The notes under the pieces were generated by a model, which was not told where the DNA came from, ran no database searches, and worked only from the letters and a program-made list of their open reading frames with translations. Below, one piece after another: positions 47,579 to 56,496 of a stretch of DNA of 64,000 bases. The position numbers and the translations under genes were made by a program. How positions within the stretch are numbered: the first letter of the stretch is position 1; every line of letters begins with the position of its first letter. The DNA comes from Salinarimonas chemoclinalis. Lineage in GTDB: Bacteria > Pseudomonadota > Alphaproteobacteria > Rhizobiales > Beijerinckiaceae. The stretch lies in assembly GCF_041514305.1 (NCBI RefSeq), contig NZ_JBGMWH010000003.1, positions 248,001 to 312,000 of the forward strand. The letters are read 5' to 3'.

Positions 47579-49831
47579 TCAGCCGGCGACCGGGGTGAGC
47601 GGGCGCTCGCGGCGCGTCTTCAGCCAGGCTTCGTTTTCGAGGAGCGCGATCCGGCCGAGCTCGTGCACGATGGCGCGCGCCTCGTCCTCGCGGTCGGCGC
47701 GCGGGCGCTGGGAGGTCTCGTCCCAGATCGCCGCGAGCGCCTCCTCGGCTCGGTGGAAGGCGCGGTAGGCGTCGCGATAGGCGAGCGCCTCCGCCTCCCA
47801 TCCGAGCTTCTCGGCGAGATAGCGCCAGGCACCGGCGACGGCGTTGAGCAGGACGACGAGGACGATGGCGGCGTACTTGGTCGCGGTGGAGCCGGACATG
47901 TCGGCGACGCCCGCCTCGACGATGGCGTGCCCGAGGCCGGCGGCGGCGAGGCCCAGCGCGGCAGCCGTGGGCAGGGCGAACGCGAGGGAGACGAGGACGG
48001 ACCGGAAGCCCCGGAAGCGGGGTGAGAGCGCGTCGCGCAGCGCCGCGACCGCGACGGTGATCGCGATGCCCCCGACGAGGCCCCACCAGCCGAGGAGGAT
48101 GCCCGACGCTTCGAACGGCTTCTTGACCCAGGGGACGCCGATCCAGACGAGGAGCAGTGCCGCCAGCACGCCCGACGTCACGACGAGGAACCAGCTTTGG
48201 CGCTCTGCCCGCGCGGCGTGCGTCTCGCGATTCTCCGCGTTGCGCTCGAAATACCAGAGCTGGCTGCCGATCCAGTCCTTCGGAGGCTTCTCCCACGTCC
48301 CGAGCTTCGCGCGCGGCGTCCCGCCGCCGGCACGCACCCGGCTCCATTCCGCAGCGGCGGGCGGCGTCCGCATCGACTCGGCGGTCGTGCGTCGCAACCA
48401 GATCCAGGTCAGGATGCCGGTGACCCCGTCGCGGATGCGGGCGAGATCGCGGTCGACGCCCTGGAGATGCTCGCGGTCGACGCGCTTGGACGAGCCCGCG
48501 CTCCACCACGCGTTCTGGACGCGCAGCATCTCCGCCACCGCTCGATAGTCCTCCGCGCGGGGCTGCCAGCGCCGCCGCCCGGCGAGGAGGGCGACGGCGC
48601 CGATGGCGAGGAGGAGCACCAGGTATCCGATCAGGACGGATGGATCGCTCGGCCGGAACTTCGCGAAGGTCTCGTAGACCGCGACGGCGCCGACGAAGAG
48701 GAGCGCGAGCCCCCAGAAGGCGCGCTCGGACGGCTTCTTGGCACCGCGGGAGGCGCCGCTCAGCGCGCTGCGCGCCCGCTCGAGCGCGGCGATCGCGCTT
48801 GCGTCCGCGCGCATCGGCATCGCTCGGCTCGCGACCTCGCGGCCGTACCGGTCGAAGGCGCGGGCCAGGCGCAGCGACGGATGCCCCGCCTCGACCATCG
48901 GCGGCGGCGGCTTCTCGTGATCGCCGGGCGGGGGCGGCTCGATCGGCCGGAGCGCCGACACCGGATAGGTCCGCGCGGCCCAGAAGCGACGCCGCTCGGG
49001 CCGCCAATCCTCCGTCGGGTCGACGAGCCAGACGGACCGGCTCGGCGGCGGCAGGACCGGCGACCAATCCCGCCTCAGCACGGTGCTGCGCCGCGCGACC
49101 GCGCGCCCGGCGGCGTCGGGGAGCCCGTGGCGGCGGGTGGCGACGACCCGCGTCGTGCTGCCGTCCGTCCGCGCGCCGTCCTCCGCGGGCGCGCCGGCGA
49201 CCTCCTTCGCCCGGCGTGTCATCGCATCCGAGACGGCGCCCGGCTCGGTCACCGCGACGAGGAGCGTCGCCGCCTCCGCGATCCATTGGCCCATCTGCTC
49301 GTAATGCGCATGCCGTCCGTCCCGATCGTAGCCGCTCGCCTCGCGGGAGAGCGGACCCGTACCCTCGAGCGGTGGCAGGACGCGCACCAGCACCTCGGGC
49401 TCGGGCGTGCGCAGCAGCGCCTCGAAGTCCTGCCGCTGCCCCTCGCACCAGGCGACGAAGGCCGCGTGCTCCATCGCGGGCAGGTCCTTGGGCGGCGAGA
49501 AATCCTCGCGGAAGAGATCCGGCGCGAAGGGCAGGATCGCGGCGACGCGCCACAGCGGGCCACGGTTGCGCGCGGCCCGCGCGGCGATCAGGTCCGCGCC
49601 CATGGCCGCGCCGGTGAGGAGGAGCTTCGGCGTGTCCGGAAAGTCGCCGTCGAGCCGAGCGAAGACGGTGGCGAGGCGCGCTTCCACGGTCGCCGCGCGG
49701 GCGGCGTTCACCGAGGCCGACGTCCTGTCGAAGTAGCGCTGGCCCGTCACGCCGACGAGGAGCGGCTGCGCCTCGCTCCACAGCCGCGCGGCGCGCTCGG
49801 CCCCATGGCCGGGCGGGAGGTCGGTGCGCAC
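47579..49831 (-). CDS. SLOG-domain protein with multi-TM SLATT-like C terminus
   Basis: A 750-residue protein of unknown function. Residues about 22-200 look like a SLOG nucleotide-binding Rossmann domain: PLLVGVTGQRYFDR, LLLTGAAMGADLIAARAARN, AAILPFAPDLFRE and LLVAVTEPGAV. After a long linker come helices at about 371-390, 399-418, 546-566, 577-598, 611-632 and 652-670. The stretch after the second helix (RAEDYRAVAEMLRVQNAWW) resembles the SLATT effector family, which pairs with SLOG in suspected nucleotide-sensing defence. The start is GTG at 49831 with GGGGAT ahead. It follows the pentapeptide gene by ten bases. Function is inference. Confidence 0.65.
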   Translation of the reverse strand: MRTDLPPGHGAERAARLWSEAQPLLVGVTGQRYFDRTSASVNAARAATVEARLATVFARLDGDFPDTPKLLLTGAAMGADLIAARAARNRGPLWRVAAILPFAPDLFREDFSPPKDLPAMEHAAFVAWCEGQRQDFEALLRTPEPEVLVRVLPPLEGTGPLSREASGYDRDGRHAHYEQMGQWIAEAATLLVAVTEPGAVSDAMTRRAKEVAGAPAEDGARTDGSTTRVVATRRHGLPDAAGRAVARRSTVLRRDWSPVLPPPSRSVWLVDPTEDWRPERRRFWAARTYPVSALRPIEPPPPGDHEKPPPPMVEAGHPSLRLARAFDRYGREVASRAMPMRADASAIAALERARSALSGASRGAKKPSERAFWGLALLFVGAVAVYETFAKFRPSDPSVLIGYLVLLLAIGAVALLAGRRRWQPRAEDYRAVAEMLRVQNAWWSAGSSKRVDREHLQGVDRDLARIRDGVTGILTWIWLRRTTAESMRTPPAAAEWSRVRAGGGTPRAKLGTWEKPPKDWIGSQLWYFERNAENRETHAARAERQSWFLVVTSGVLAALLLVWIGVPWVKKPFEASGILLGWWGLVGGIAITVAVAALRDALSPRFRGFRSVLVSLAFALPTAAALGLAAAGLGHAIVEAGVADMSGSTATKYAAIVLVVLLNAVAGAWRYLAEKLGWEAEALAYRDAYRAFHRAEEALAAIWDETSQRPRADREDEARAIVHELGRIALLENEAWLKTRRERPLTPVAG

Positions 49832-49841
49832 GATCCCCGGC

Positions 49842-50753
49842 TCAGCGCCCGCCGAGCCGCGCCTCGATCTCGGCCAGCATGGCCGCGACCTCGGTGCGCT
49901 TGGGCGGGGTTTCGACGTCCTTGAAGACGACGCGCCCCTGGAAGCGGGCGCGGTCGAAGCTCGCCTCGTCGGCGAAGGCCGCGCCCTCGAACCAGGCGTT
50001 GCGGCCGAAGCGGGCGCGGTCGAACCGCGCCGGCCCGCCGAAGCGGGCGGAGTCGAAGCCCGCGTTGTCGGCGAAGTCGACGTCGGAGAAGTCCGCCCCG
50101 TCGGCGTAGGTGACGTTGCCGAGCCCGGCCTCGCCGGCGAAGGAGGCCCCCGAGAAGTCGACCGGGCCCGCGAAGGACCCGCCGCGGAACCAGGCGTCCT
50201 TGGCGAAACGCGCGGCGGCGAAGGAGACGCCGGCGCGGAAGGAGACGTCCCGGAACTCCGCCGAGCGGGAGAAGGCGGCGTCGGCGAAGGTCGCGGGGGC
50301 GGAGAACACCGCGCGCTCGAAGGTCGCCTCGCGCCCGAACACGGCGCCCGTCGCGTCGACAGGCCCGTGGAACTGCGCGGCGGACGCCCAGATGCCCATC
50401 GGCAGCCGCGCGCCGGCGAGCCGCAGCGCGCCCGGCACCACGGCGCCGCCGAGGTCGATCGAGAGATCGGCCACGCCGCCGAGGTCCACCGCCGCCGCGA
50501 AGGCGAAGAGCCGCGTGGCCCGCGGGCTCTCGGCGAAGGCGGGGGCGAGCTGGAGCATCTCCATCGCCCACGCGTTCCAGCGGCCGATCCCCGCCGCCAA
50601 CCGCTCCCGCGCGGCGGCGTCCCGCGCGGCCGCGGCGGCGGCGGGCGGTGCGCCGGCGGGGGTGGCGCAGGCGCTCTCGACGGCGTCGAGATGCGGCTCG
50701 AGCCAGGGGGCGAGGCGCAGGAGGGCGGTGCGGGGGGAGCGAGAGAGGGGCAT
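49842..50753 (-). CDS. Pentapeptide-repeat protein
   Basis: A 303-residue protein. After an Ala-rich helical N-terminal part (about 1-100) it has some 25 or more A(D/N)LxF-like five-residue units (ATFERAVFSAPATFADAAFS, then AEFRDVSFRAGVSFAAARFA), which form a right-handed quadrilateral beta-helix. No membrane segment or signal is visible. The ATG at 50753 follows a purine-rich site. It is the first gene of a two-gene unit with the SLOG-SLATT-like protein, an arrangement I do not recognise. Confidence 0.8.
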   Translation of the reverse strand: MPLSRSPRTALLRLAPWLEPHLDAVESACATPAGAPPAAAAAARDAAARERLAAGIGRWNAWAMEMLQLAPAFAESPRATRLFAFAAAVDLGGVADLSIDLGGAVVPGALRLAGARLPMGIWASAAQFHGPVDATGAVFGREATFERAVFSAPATFADAAFSRSAEFRDVSFRAGVSFAAARFAKDAWFRGGSFAGPVDFSGASFAGEAGLGNVTYADGADFSDVDFADNAGFDSARFGGPARFDRARFGRNAWFEGAAFADEASFDRARFQGRVVFKDVETPPKRTEVAAMLAEIEARLGGR

Positions 50754-50859
50754 GATGCGGCGTCCCGGGTGAATGCCCGGGATGATAGCGCAACTACGTG
50801 CCGTTAAGAAGATGGTAAGAGATCCGAATGCGGATTCGAACGACGAGCGAGGGATCGCG

Positions 50860-51444
50860 ATGGCCGGGACGAGCGGGAGCTGGGGCGGGCGCAACGGGGT
50901 GACGGGCATCCGCATCCTGCTCGTGGGCGTGCGCTCGCCGATCAACACCGGCATGATCCTGCGTGTCGCCGAGACCTACGAGGCGGAGGTGGCGCTCACC
51001 GGCGCCGACGACGTGCTCGACGACCCGGCGCGCCTCCAGACGATCCGCGACTTCTCCTGCGGCGCGCTGGAGCGCCGCGGCTTCGCGCGGCTCGCCGGGC
51101 TCGACGCCGCGCGCGCCTGGATCGGCGCGGGGCGGCTCGTCGCGACGACGATCGCGCCCGATGCCGTGGAGCTGCCGGCCTTCGCGTTCCGCCCGGGCGA
51201 CGTGATCGCCTTCGGCTCGGAATACGACGGCCTCGACCCCGCCTACGCGGCGGCGGCGGACGCCGCGCTGACGATCCCGATGCCGGACGTGTTCACGCCC
51301 AAGCCGCCGACGGCCAACCCGATCGATCCCGGCCGCACGGCGCCGCCCGCCAATGACGGCCGGCCGAACCTGAACGTGGCGATGTCGGTGGGGATCACGT
51401 GCTACGCGGCGTATTGCGCGGGGGTGGTGGCGCGAGGGGGCTAG
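50860..51444 (+). CDS. SpoU/TrmH-family RNA methyltransferase
   Basis: A 194-residue SPOUT methyltransferase. Motif 1 is SPINTGMILRVAETYEAEVA, motif 2 is VIAFGSEYDGLDP, and motif 3 is LNVAMSVGITCYAAY. There is an insertion of about 25 residues before motif 3 (PKPPTANPIDPG). It probably methylates a ribose in tRNA or rRNA; the target is not evident. It is divergent from the pentapeptide gene and its TAG stop shares CTAG with the convergent small gene. Confidence 0.8.
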   Translation: MAGTSGSWGGRNGVTGIRILLVGVRSPINTGMILRVAETYEAEVALTGADDVLDDPARLQTIRDFSCGALERRGFARLAGLDAARAWIGAGRLVATTIAPDAVELPAFAFRPGDVIAFGSEYDGLDPAYAAAADAALTIPMPDVFTPKPPTANPIDPGRTAPPANDGRPNLNVAMSVGITCYAAYCAGVVARGG

Positions 51445-51674
51445 GCGGCGGGGGTGCCGCCTTCGCGTTGCTCGGCCGGTGCGCGTTCGGCGTAGTCCGG
51501 GTCGAACTTGTCGATATCGAGGTCGAAGATCGCACACAGTCGAGGGAGGTTGAGCCGCGGCATCAGGACGAGTTCGCGTACGTCGGCTTCTCGCGAGCGG
51601 GCCGGATCGACGTCGCCCGATGGACGTCCTCGCTGCCGGGCGCGATCGGTGGGGAAGGCGATGATCTGAGCCAT
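51441..51674 (-). CDS. Small hypothetical protein
   Basis: A 77-residue protein starting MAQIIAFPTDRARQ and ending in an acidic stretch (LDIDKFDPDYAERAP). GGAG lies five bases before the ATG at 51674. It has no family I can name. The reading frame is short but has a good ribosome site and normal codon use for the window. It converges on the methyltransferase gene. Confidence 0.6.
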   Translation of the reverse strand: MAQIIAFPTDRARQRGRPSGDVDPARSREADVRELVLMPRLNLPRLCAIFDLDIDKFDPDYAERAPAEQREGGTPAA

Positions 51675-51890
51675 GGTGTCTCCGCCGGGGCGGTCGTCTG
51701 CTCCGCCGAAGCCATGCTGGGGCGAAACGGTTAATGCTTGGTTCACATCCGCGCGTCCCAAAAGGTTGATCAAGACAGGTCAACTCATACGAGGTTGCGC
51801 GAAGAAAAGATCTGTGATTATGGTTAACGCGTGTGGCGTACCTGGTGTCCAGCGGGCGCATTGCCCGCGTCCTTGTCGAGGATCGGGTGC

Positions 51891-53060
51891 ATGACCGCGA
51901 TGCAGCAGCGCGCCTTCATCATCAGCCCCATCGGAAAGCCCAACTCGCCTCAACGGCGTCTCGCAGATTGGGTCCGGGCACAAATCATTGGACCCGCCTG
52001 CCAGATCGCCACTGGCGGAGCGCTCGGGTTGGAGGCGATCAGGTCCGACGAGGATCAGCTGACTGGTCCGATCATGGAGAGCGTGATCGCTTCTATTCTG
52101 AACGATCGTGTAGTTTTTGCGGTGCTCGCATACGACAGGCCGAACGTCTATTACGAGCTTGCTCTCGCGAAAGCGGCAGGGCGAAAGGTCATCATCCTGC
52201 GATGGAGCAAGGAGAAGACCCATTTCGACGTTCAGGGCTACCGGATGATCGAGTTCGCATATGATCCGAGGAAGGAGGAGCCGTCACCCGCCGATCCGAG
52301 CCTCGTCGAGACTGTCGCCGGGTTCGTCCGCAACGTCATGCAAACGGAGTCGCATCAGTCGACGGCCTTCGGTCGATACGACCCTCTCGCGCGCAATCAC
52401 CGTCAGTTCCGTTTCTACGAGCGGTTCAAGGACCTCGCCGTGAAGAAGCGCCCCGGAGCCGAGGTCGAGCTGTATACGGATTTCTTCACGGAAGCGCAGG
52501 ACTCCCTCACCCTGTCCGGCATGACGCTCCAGCACTTCACGAGCTACAACTTCGAATACGATACCAGCGACGGCCAGACGCTTTGCTTCCCGGACCTCGT
52601 CGCGTACCTCACGCTCGTCAAGGGCGTGAACGTCCGCGCGGTGCTGCTGCACCCGGAGAACCCCGCCATCCCCGCGATGATCGCGGACACTTCACGCAAG
52701 CGTCACGAAGCCGAGGTCAAGCAGGTCCGGGCGCAATGCGCGCAGTCGCTGGACAGCTGGCGGACCATCGCCGAGGACATCTCCCGCGCGAACGCCTACG
52801 CCGACGCGCCGCGCAAGGGCACGGTCGAGGTCGTCGCGCTCGAGAACTCCACGCTGAACTACCGCCTGACGCTCTCCGAGAAGCGCATGCTGCTCACGCC
52901 CTACTTCCACCAGCTGCGCTTCAACAGCGAGGCGCCCTGCGTGGAGGTCCAGGCTGGCACGCCGTTCTACGAGGCCGTGCGCCAGGACCTGGAGACCGTC
53001 ATCGCCAGCGACCGCCGCGAGCCCCGCGAGCCGATGGTCGCGGGCGTCGGCCAGCCCTGA
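51891..53060 (+). CDS. NDT/TIR-like nucleotide-binding protein with PLD-like C terminus
   Basis: A 389-residue protein of unknown function. The first 110 residues form a Rossmann-like domain: AFIISPIGKPNSPQRRLADW, SDEDQLTGPIMESVIASIL, and the motif DRPNVYYELALAKAAGRKV, where the glutamate at about 89 matches the catalytic position of nucleoside deoxyribosyltransferases and TIR-like NADases. The C-terminal half (TLQHFTSYNFEYD, VNVRAVLLHPENPAIPA) resembles PLD-fold proteins but lacks an HKD motif. The 5' third is noticeably less GC-rich than the 3' half and the neighbours. GAGG precedes the ATG at 51891. A defence or stress role is inference. Confidence 0.65.
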   Translation: MTAMQQRAFIISPIGKPNSPQRRLADWVRAQIIGPACQIATGGALGLEAIRSDEDQLTGPIMESVIASILNDRVVFAVLAYDRPNVYYELALAKAAGRKVIILRWSKEKTHFDVQGYRMIEFAYDPRKEEPSPADPSLVETVAGFVRNVMQTESHQSTAFGRYDPLARNHRQFRFYERFKDLAVKKRPGAEVELYTDFFTEAQDSLTLSGMTLQHFTSYNFEYDTSDGQTLCFPDLVAYLTLVKGVNVRAVLLHPENPAIPAMIADTSRKRHEAEVKQVRAQCAQSLDSWRTIAEDISRANAYADAPRKGTVEVVALENSTLNYRLTLSEKRMLLTPYFHQLRFNSEAPCVEVQAGTPFYEAVRQDLETVIASDRREPREPMVAGVGQP

Positions 53061-53132
53061 CCCCGCTTCCCCCCCGCCCCCGAACCATGCTAACCGCCCG
53101 CGGAACCCTCCTACCCCGCGGGACTCGCCACC

Positions 53133-54725
53133 ATGCCCACCCGTCCCGAGCGCGTCACCCGCGCGCTCCTCTCCGTCTCCGACAAGGCCGGAATCGTCGA
53201 CTTCGCCCGGGCGCTCGCCGCGCGCGGGGTGGCGCTCGTGTCCACGGGGGGGACGCATCGCGCGCTCGTCGAGGCGGGGCTCGCGGTCACGGAGGTGTCG
53301 GATCTCACCGGCTTCCCCGAGATGATGGACGGGCGGGTCAAGACGCTCCACCCCAAGGTGCACGGGGGCCTGCTCGCCCGGCGGGCGGACCCGCAGCACC
53401 AGGCGGCGATGCTCGCCCACGGCATCGCCGAGATCGACCTCCTCGTGGTCGACCTCTACCCGTTCGAGGCGACGCTCGCCGCGGGCGGGGACTACGAGGC
53501 CTGCGTCGAGAACATCGACATCGGCGGCCCGGCGATGATCCGCGCGGCGGCCAAGAACCACGAGAGCGTCGCCGTCGTGGTCGACCCGGCGGACTACGAG
53601 ACCCTGCTCGCCGAGCTAGAGGCGCACGAGGGCGCCACCACGCTCGCCCTGCGCAAGCGCCTCGCCCAGAAGGCCTACGCCCGCACCGCCGCCTACGACG
53701 CGGCGATCTCGAACTGGCTCGCGGACGCGCTCGCCGTCGAGGCGCCGACCTTCCGCGCGGTGGGCGGGCGTCTCGCCGAGGCCATGCGCTACGGCGAGAA
53801 CCCGCACCAGACGGCCGCCTTCTACCGCACCGGCGAGGCCCGCCCCGGCGTCGCCACCGCCCGCCAGGTGCAGGGCAAGGCGCTCTCCTACAACAACATC
53901 GCCGACACCGACGCCGCCTACGAATGCGTGGCGGAACTCGACCCGGGCGAGAGCGCGGCGGTCGTGATCGTCAAGCACGCCAACCCCTGCGGCGTCGCCA
54001 CCGGCGCGACGCTGGCGGACGCCTATGCGAGGGCGCTCGCCTGCGACCCGGTCTCCGCCTTCGGCGGCATCGTCGCCGTCAACCGCACGCTCGACGCCGA
54101 GGCGGCGGCGAGGATCGTCGAGGTCTTCACCGAGGTGATCATCGCGCCGGACGCCACCGAGGAGGCGCTTGGCGTCGTCGCGGCCAAGAAGAACCTGCGC
54201 CTGCTGCTCGCCGGCGCGCTGCCCGATCCGCGGGCGAGCGGCCTCTCGGTGCGCACCGTCGCCGGCGGGCTGCTGGTGCAGGAGCGCGACAGCGCGGTCG
54301 TCTCCGACATGACGCTGACCGTGGTGAGCAAGCGCCAGCCGACGGCGCGGGAGATGGCGGATCTCGCCTTCGCCTTCCGCGTGGCCAAGCACGTCAAGTC
54401 GAACGCCATCGTCTACGCCCGCGACGGCGCCACCGTCGGCATCGGCGCGGGGCAGATGAGCCGGGTGGACTCGTCGCGCATCGCCGCGTGGAAGGCGGGC
54501 GAGGCGGCGCGGGCGCTCGGCATCCCCGAGAGTCTGGCGAAGGGATCCGTCGTGGCGTCCGACGCCTTCTTCCCCTTCGCCGACGGCCTCCTCGCCGCGG
54601 CCGAGGCCGGCGCCACCGCCGTGATCCAGCCCGGCGGCTCGATGCGCGACGCCGAGGTGATCGCCGCCGCCGACGAGGCGGGGCTCGCCATGGTCTTCAC
54701 GGGGCACCGGCACTTCCGGCATTGA
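53133..54725 (+). CDS. purH: Bifunctional AICAR formyltransferase / IMP cyclohydrolase
   Basis: A 530-residue enzyme for the last two steps of IMP synthesis. The N-terminal cyclohydrolase has ALLSVSDKAGIVDFARALA and MMDGRVKTLHPKVHGGLLAR; the formyltransferase has MRYGENPHQTAAFYR, KHANPCGVA and the final TGHRHFRH. The length and motifs are normal. It opens the right part of the window and precedes the Liv-type operon by about 170 bases. Confidence 0.97.
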   Translation: MPTRPERVTRALLSVSDKAGIVDFARALAARGVALVSTGGTHRALVEAGLAVTEVSDLTGFPEMMDGRVKTLHPKVHGGLLARRADPQHQAAMLAHGIAEIDLLVVDLYPFEATLAAGGDYEACVENIDIGGPAMIRAAAKNHESVAVVVDPADYETLLAELEAHEGATTLALRKRLAQKAYARTAAYDAAISNWLADALAVEAPTFRAVGGRLAEAMRYGENPHQTAAFYRTGEARPGVATARQVQGKALSYNNIADTDAAYECVAELDPGESAAVVIVKHANPCGVATGATLADAYARALACDPVSAFGGIVAVNRTLDAEAAARIVEVFTEVIIAPDATEEALGVVAAKKNLRLLLAGALPDPRASGLSVRTVAGGLLVQERDSAVVSDMTLTVVSKRQPTAREMADLAFAFRVAKHVKSNAIVYARDGATVGIGAGQMSRVDSSRIAAWKAGEAARALGIPESLAKGSVVASDAFFPFADGLLAAAEAGATAVIQPGGSMRDAEVIAAADEAGLAMVFTGHRHFRH

Positions 54726-54897
54726 TCCCGCGAGAGGACGGCGCACACACGACGTCCGGAGGCGGTCCGGATGTCCGGGCCGCGGACGTTCCATCGTGAG
54801 TTCCGACCCCGGCGGGGTCGCAGCGGCAGGGCTGCGACAGCTTGACCCTGCTCGGCCTTTGTGGCCACATGACCCCGCACGAGGCGGGGCGGTGTGC

Positions 54898-55692
54898 ATG
54901 AGCGACGGCATCATCCTCGAGACGCGGGGCCTGACGAAGGAATTCAAGGGTTTCGCCGCGGTCTCGGGCGTCGACCTGAAGGTGAGGCGTGGCGCCATCC
55001 ATGCGCTGATCGGCCCCAATGGCGCCGGCAAGACCACCTGCTTCAACCTGATCACCAAGTTCCTCGAGCCGACCCGCGGGACGATCCTGTTCGGCGGGCG
55101 CGACGTCACCCGCGCGAAGCCGGCGGACGTCGCCAAGATGGGCATGGTGCGCAGCTTCCAGATCTCCGCCACCTTCGGCCACCTCACTCTGCTCGAGAAC
55201 GTGCGCGTCGCGCTCCAGCGCAGGCTCGGCACGTCCTTCCACTTCTGGCGCTCCGAGCGCTCGCTCTCCGAGCTCGACGCGCGGGCGACGGCGCTGCTCG
55301 AGGACGTCGGGCTCGCCGCCTACCGCGACCTCACCGCCGTCGAGCTGCCCTACGGCCGCAAGCGCGCGCTCGAGATCGCCACCACGCTCGCCCTCGATCC
55401 CGAGATGCTGCTCCTCGACGAGCCGACCTCGGGCATGGGGCGCGAGGACATCGGCCGCACCGCGGCGCTGATCCGCCGCGTCGCGAAGGACCGCACGGTG
55501 CTGATGGTGGAGCACAACCTCTCCGTCGTCGCCGACCTCTCCGACACGATCACGGTTCTCGCGCGCGGCGAGATCCTGGCGGAGGGCTCCTACGCGGAGG
55601 TCTCGACCGATCCGCGCGTCGTGGAGGCCTACATGGGAACGGGCGCCGGCACGGGGACCGACGCGAGCGCGGCGGCGCCGGCCGATGGTTGA
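54898..55692 (+). CDS. Branched-chain amino acid type ABC transporter ATPase, LivG
   Basis: A 264-residue ATPase. Walker A is LIGPNGAGKTTCFNLIT, the signature region is LPYGRKRALEIATTLA, and Walker B LLLDEPTSGMG. It belongs to the LivG subfamily. The Liv family moves branched-chain amino acids, amides, urea or other polar compounds, so the substrate is open. Its 3' end overlaps livF by eight bases. A hairpin just before the start holds the ribosome site. Confidence 0.9.
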   Translation: MSDGIILETRGLTKEFKGFAAVSGVDLKVRRGAIHALIGPNGAGKTTCFNLITKFLEPTRGTILFGGRDVTRAKPADVAKMGMVRSFQISATFGHLTLLENVRVALQRRLGTSFHFWRSERSLSELDARATALLEDVGLAAYRDLTAVELPYGRKRALEIATTLALDPEMLLLDEPTSGMGREDIGRTAALIRRVAKDRTVLMVEHNLSVVADLSDTITVLARGEILAEGSYAEVSTDPRVVEAYMGTGAGTGTDASAAAPADG

Positions 55693-56446
55693 GGCGGTGC
55701 CCGAGACGCCCGGAGAGAAGCCCCGTGCCGACGCGGCCGCCCGCGCCCGCCCGCTTCTCGGCGTGCGCGATCTCGACGCCTGGTACGGCGAGAGCCATGT
55801 GCTGCACGGCATGGAGTTCGAGATCGCGGCGGGCGAGGTCGTCACGCTGCTCGGCCGCAACGGCGCCGGCAAGACCACGACGATGCGCGCCATCATGGGC
55901 ATGCTGCGCCAGCGCTCGGGCTCGATCGTGTTCGACGGGGTCGAGACCATGGCGCTGCGCTCCGACAGGATCGCGCGGCTCGGCATCGGCTACGTGCCGG
56001 AGGAGCGCGGCATCTTCGCGAGCCTCGACGTGCGCGAGAACCTGGAACTGCCCCCCGTGGTCAAGCCCGGCGGCATGAGTGTCGCGGAGGTCTACGACCT
56101 CTTCCCGCGCCTCCGGGAGCGCCGTGCGAGCCAGGGCACCAAGCTCTCGGGCGGCGAGCAGCAGATGCTCGCCATCGCCCGCGTGCTGCGCACCGGCGCC
56201 AAGCTGCTGCTGCTCGACGAGCCGACGGAGGGGCTCGCCCCCGTCATCGTGCAGCAGATCGGCGCCATCATCGGTGAGCTCAAGCGCAAGGGCTTCACCA
56301 TCCTGCTCGTCGAGCAGAACTTCCACTTCGCCGCGACCGTCGCCGACCGGCACTACGTCGTCGAGCATGGCCAGGTGGTGGAGATGTTCCGCAACGAGGA
56401 TATCGGCTCCAACATGAAGACGCTGCAGGACTATCTCGGCGTCTGA
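55685..56446 (+). CDS. Branched-chain amino acid type ABC transporter ATPase, LivF
   Basis: A 253-residue ATPase with Walker A LLGRNGAGKTTTMRAIMG, signature LSGGEQQMLAIARVL and Walker B LLLLDEPTEGLAP, all typical of LivF. It overlaps livG and precedes the binding-protein gene by 50 bases. An N-terminal tail of about 25 residues rich in Ala, Pro and Arg is longer than in most LivF. Confidence 0.92.
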   Translation: MVEAVPETPGEKPRADAAARARPLLGVRDLDAWYGESHVLHGMEFEIAAGEVVTLLGRNGAGKTTTMRAIMGMLRQRSGSIVFDGVETMALRSDRIARLGIGYVPEERGIFASLDVRENLELPPVVKPGGMSVAEVYDLFPRLRERRASQGTKLSGGEQQMLAIARVLRTGAKLLLLDEPTEGLAPVIVQQIGAIIGELKRKGFTILLVEQNFHFAATVADRHYVVEHGQVVEMFRNEDIGSNMKTLQDYLGV

Positions 56447-56496
56447 ACAACGAAGACGGGCGTTCGGGCCGCGCCGCAAACGAAGGGAGAACGACC

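Noticed and set aside
50804..50818. TTAA-N7-GTAA between the pentapeptide and methyltransferase genes
   Set aside because: One mismatch, but in a stretch with no cell-cycle gene nearby; I do not count it as a CtrA site without a genome-wide background.
51728..51742. TTAA-N7-TTCA upstream of the small hypothetical gene
   Set aside because: Single-mismatch match in a locally AT-rich gap; chance is as likely.
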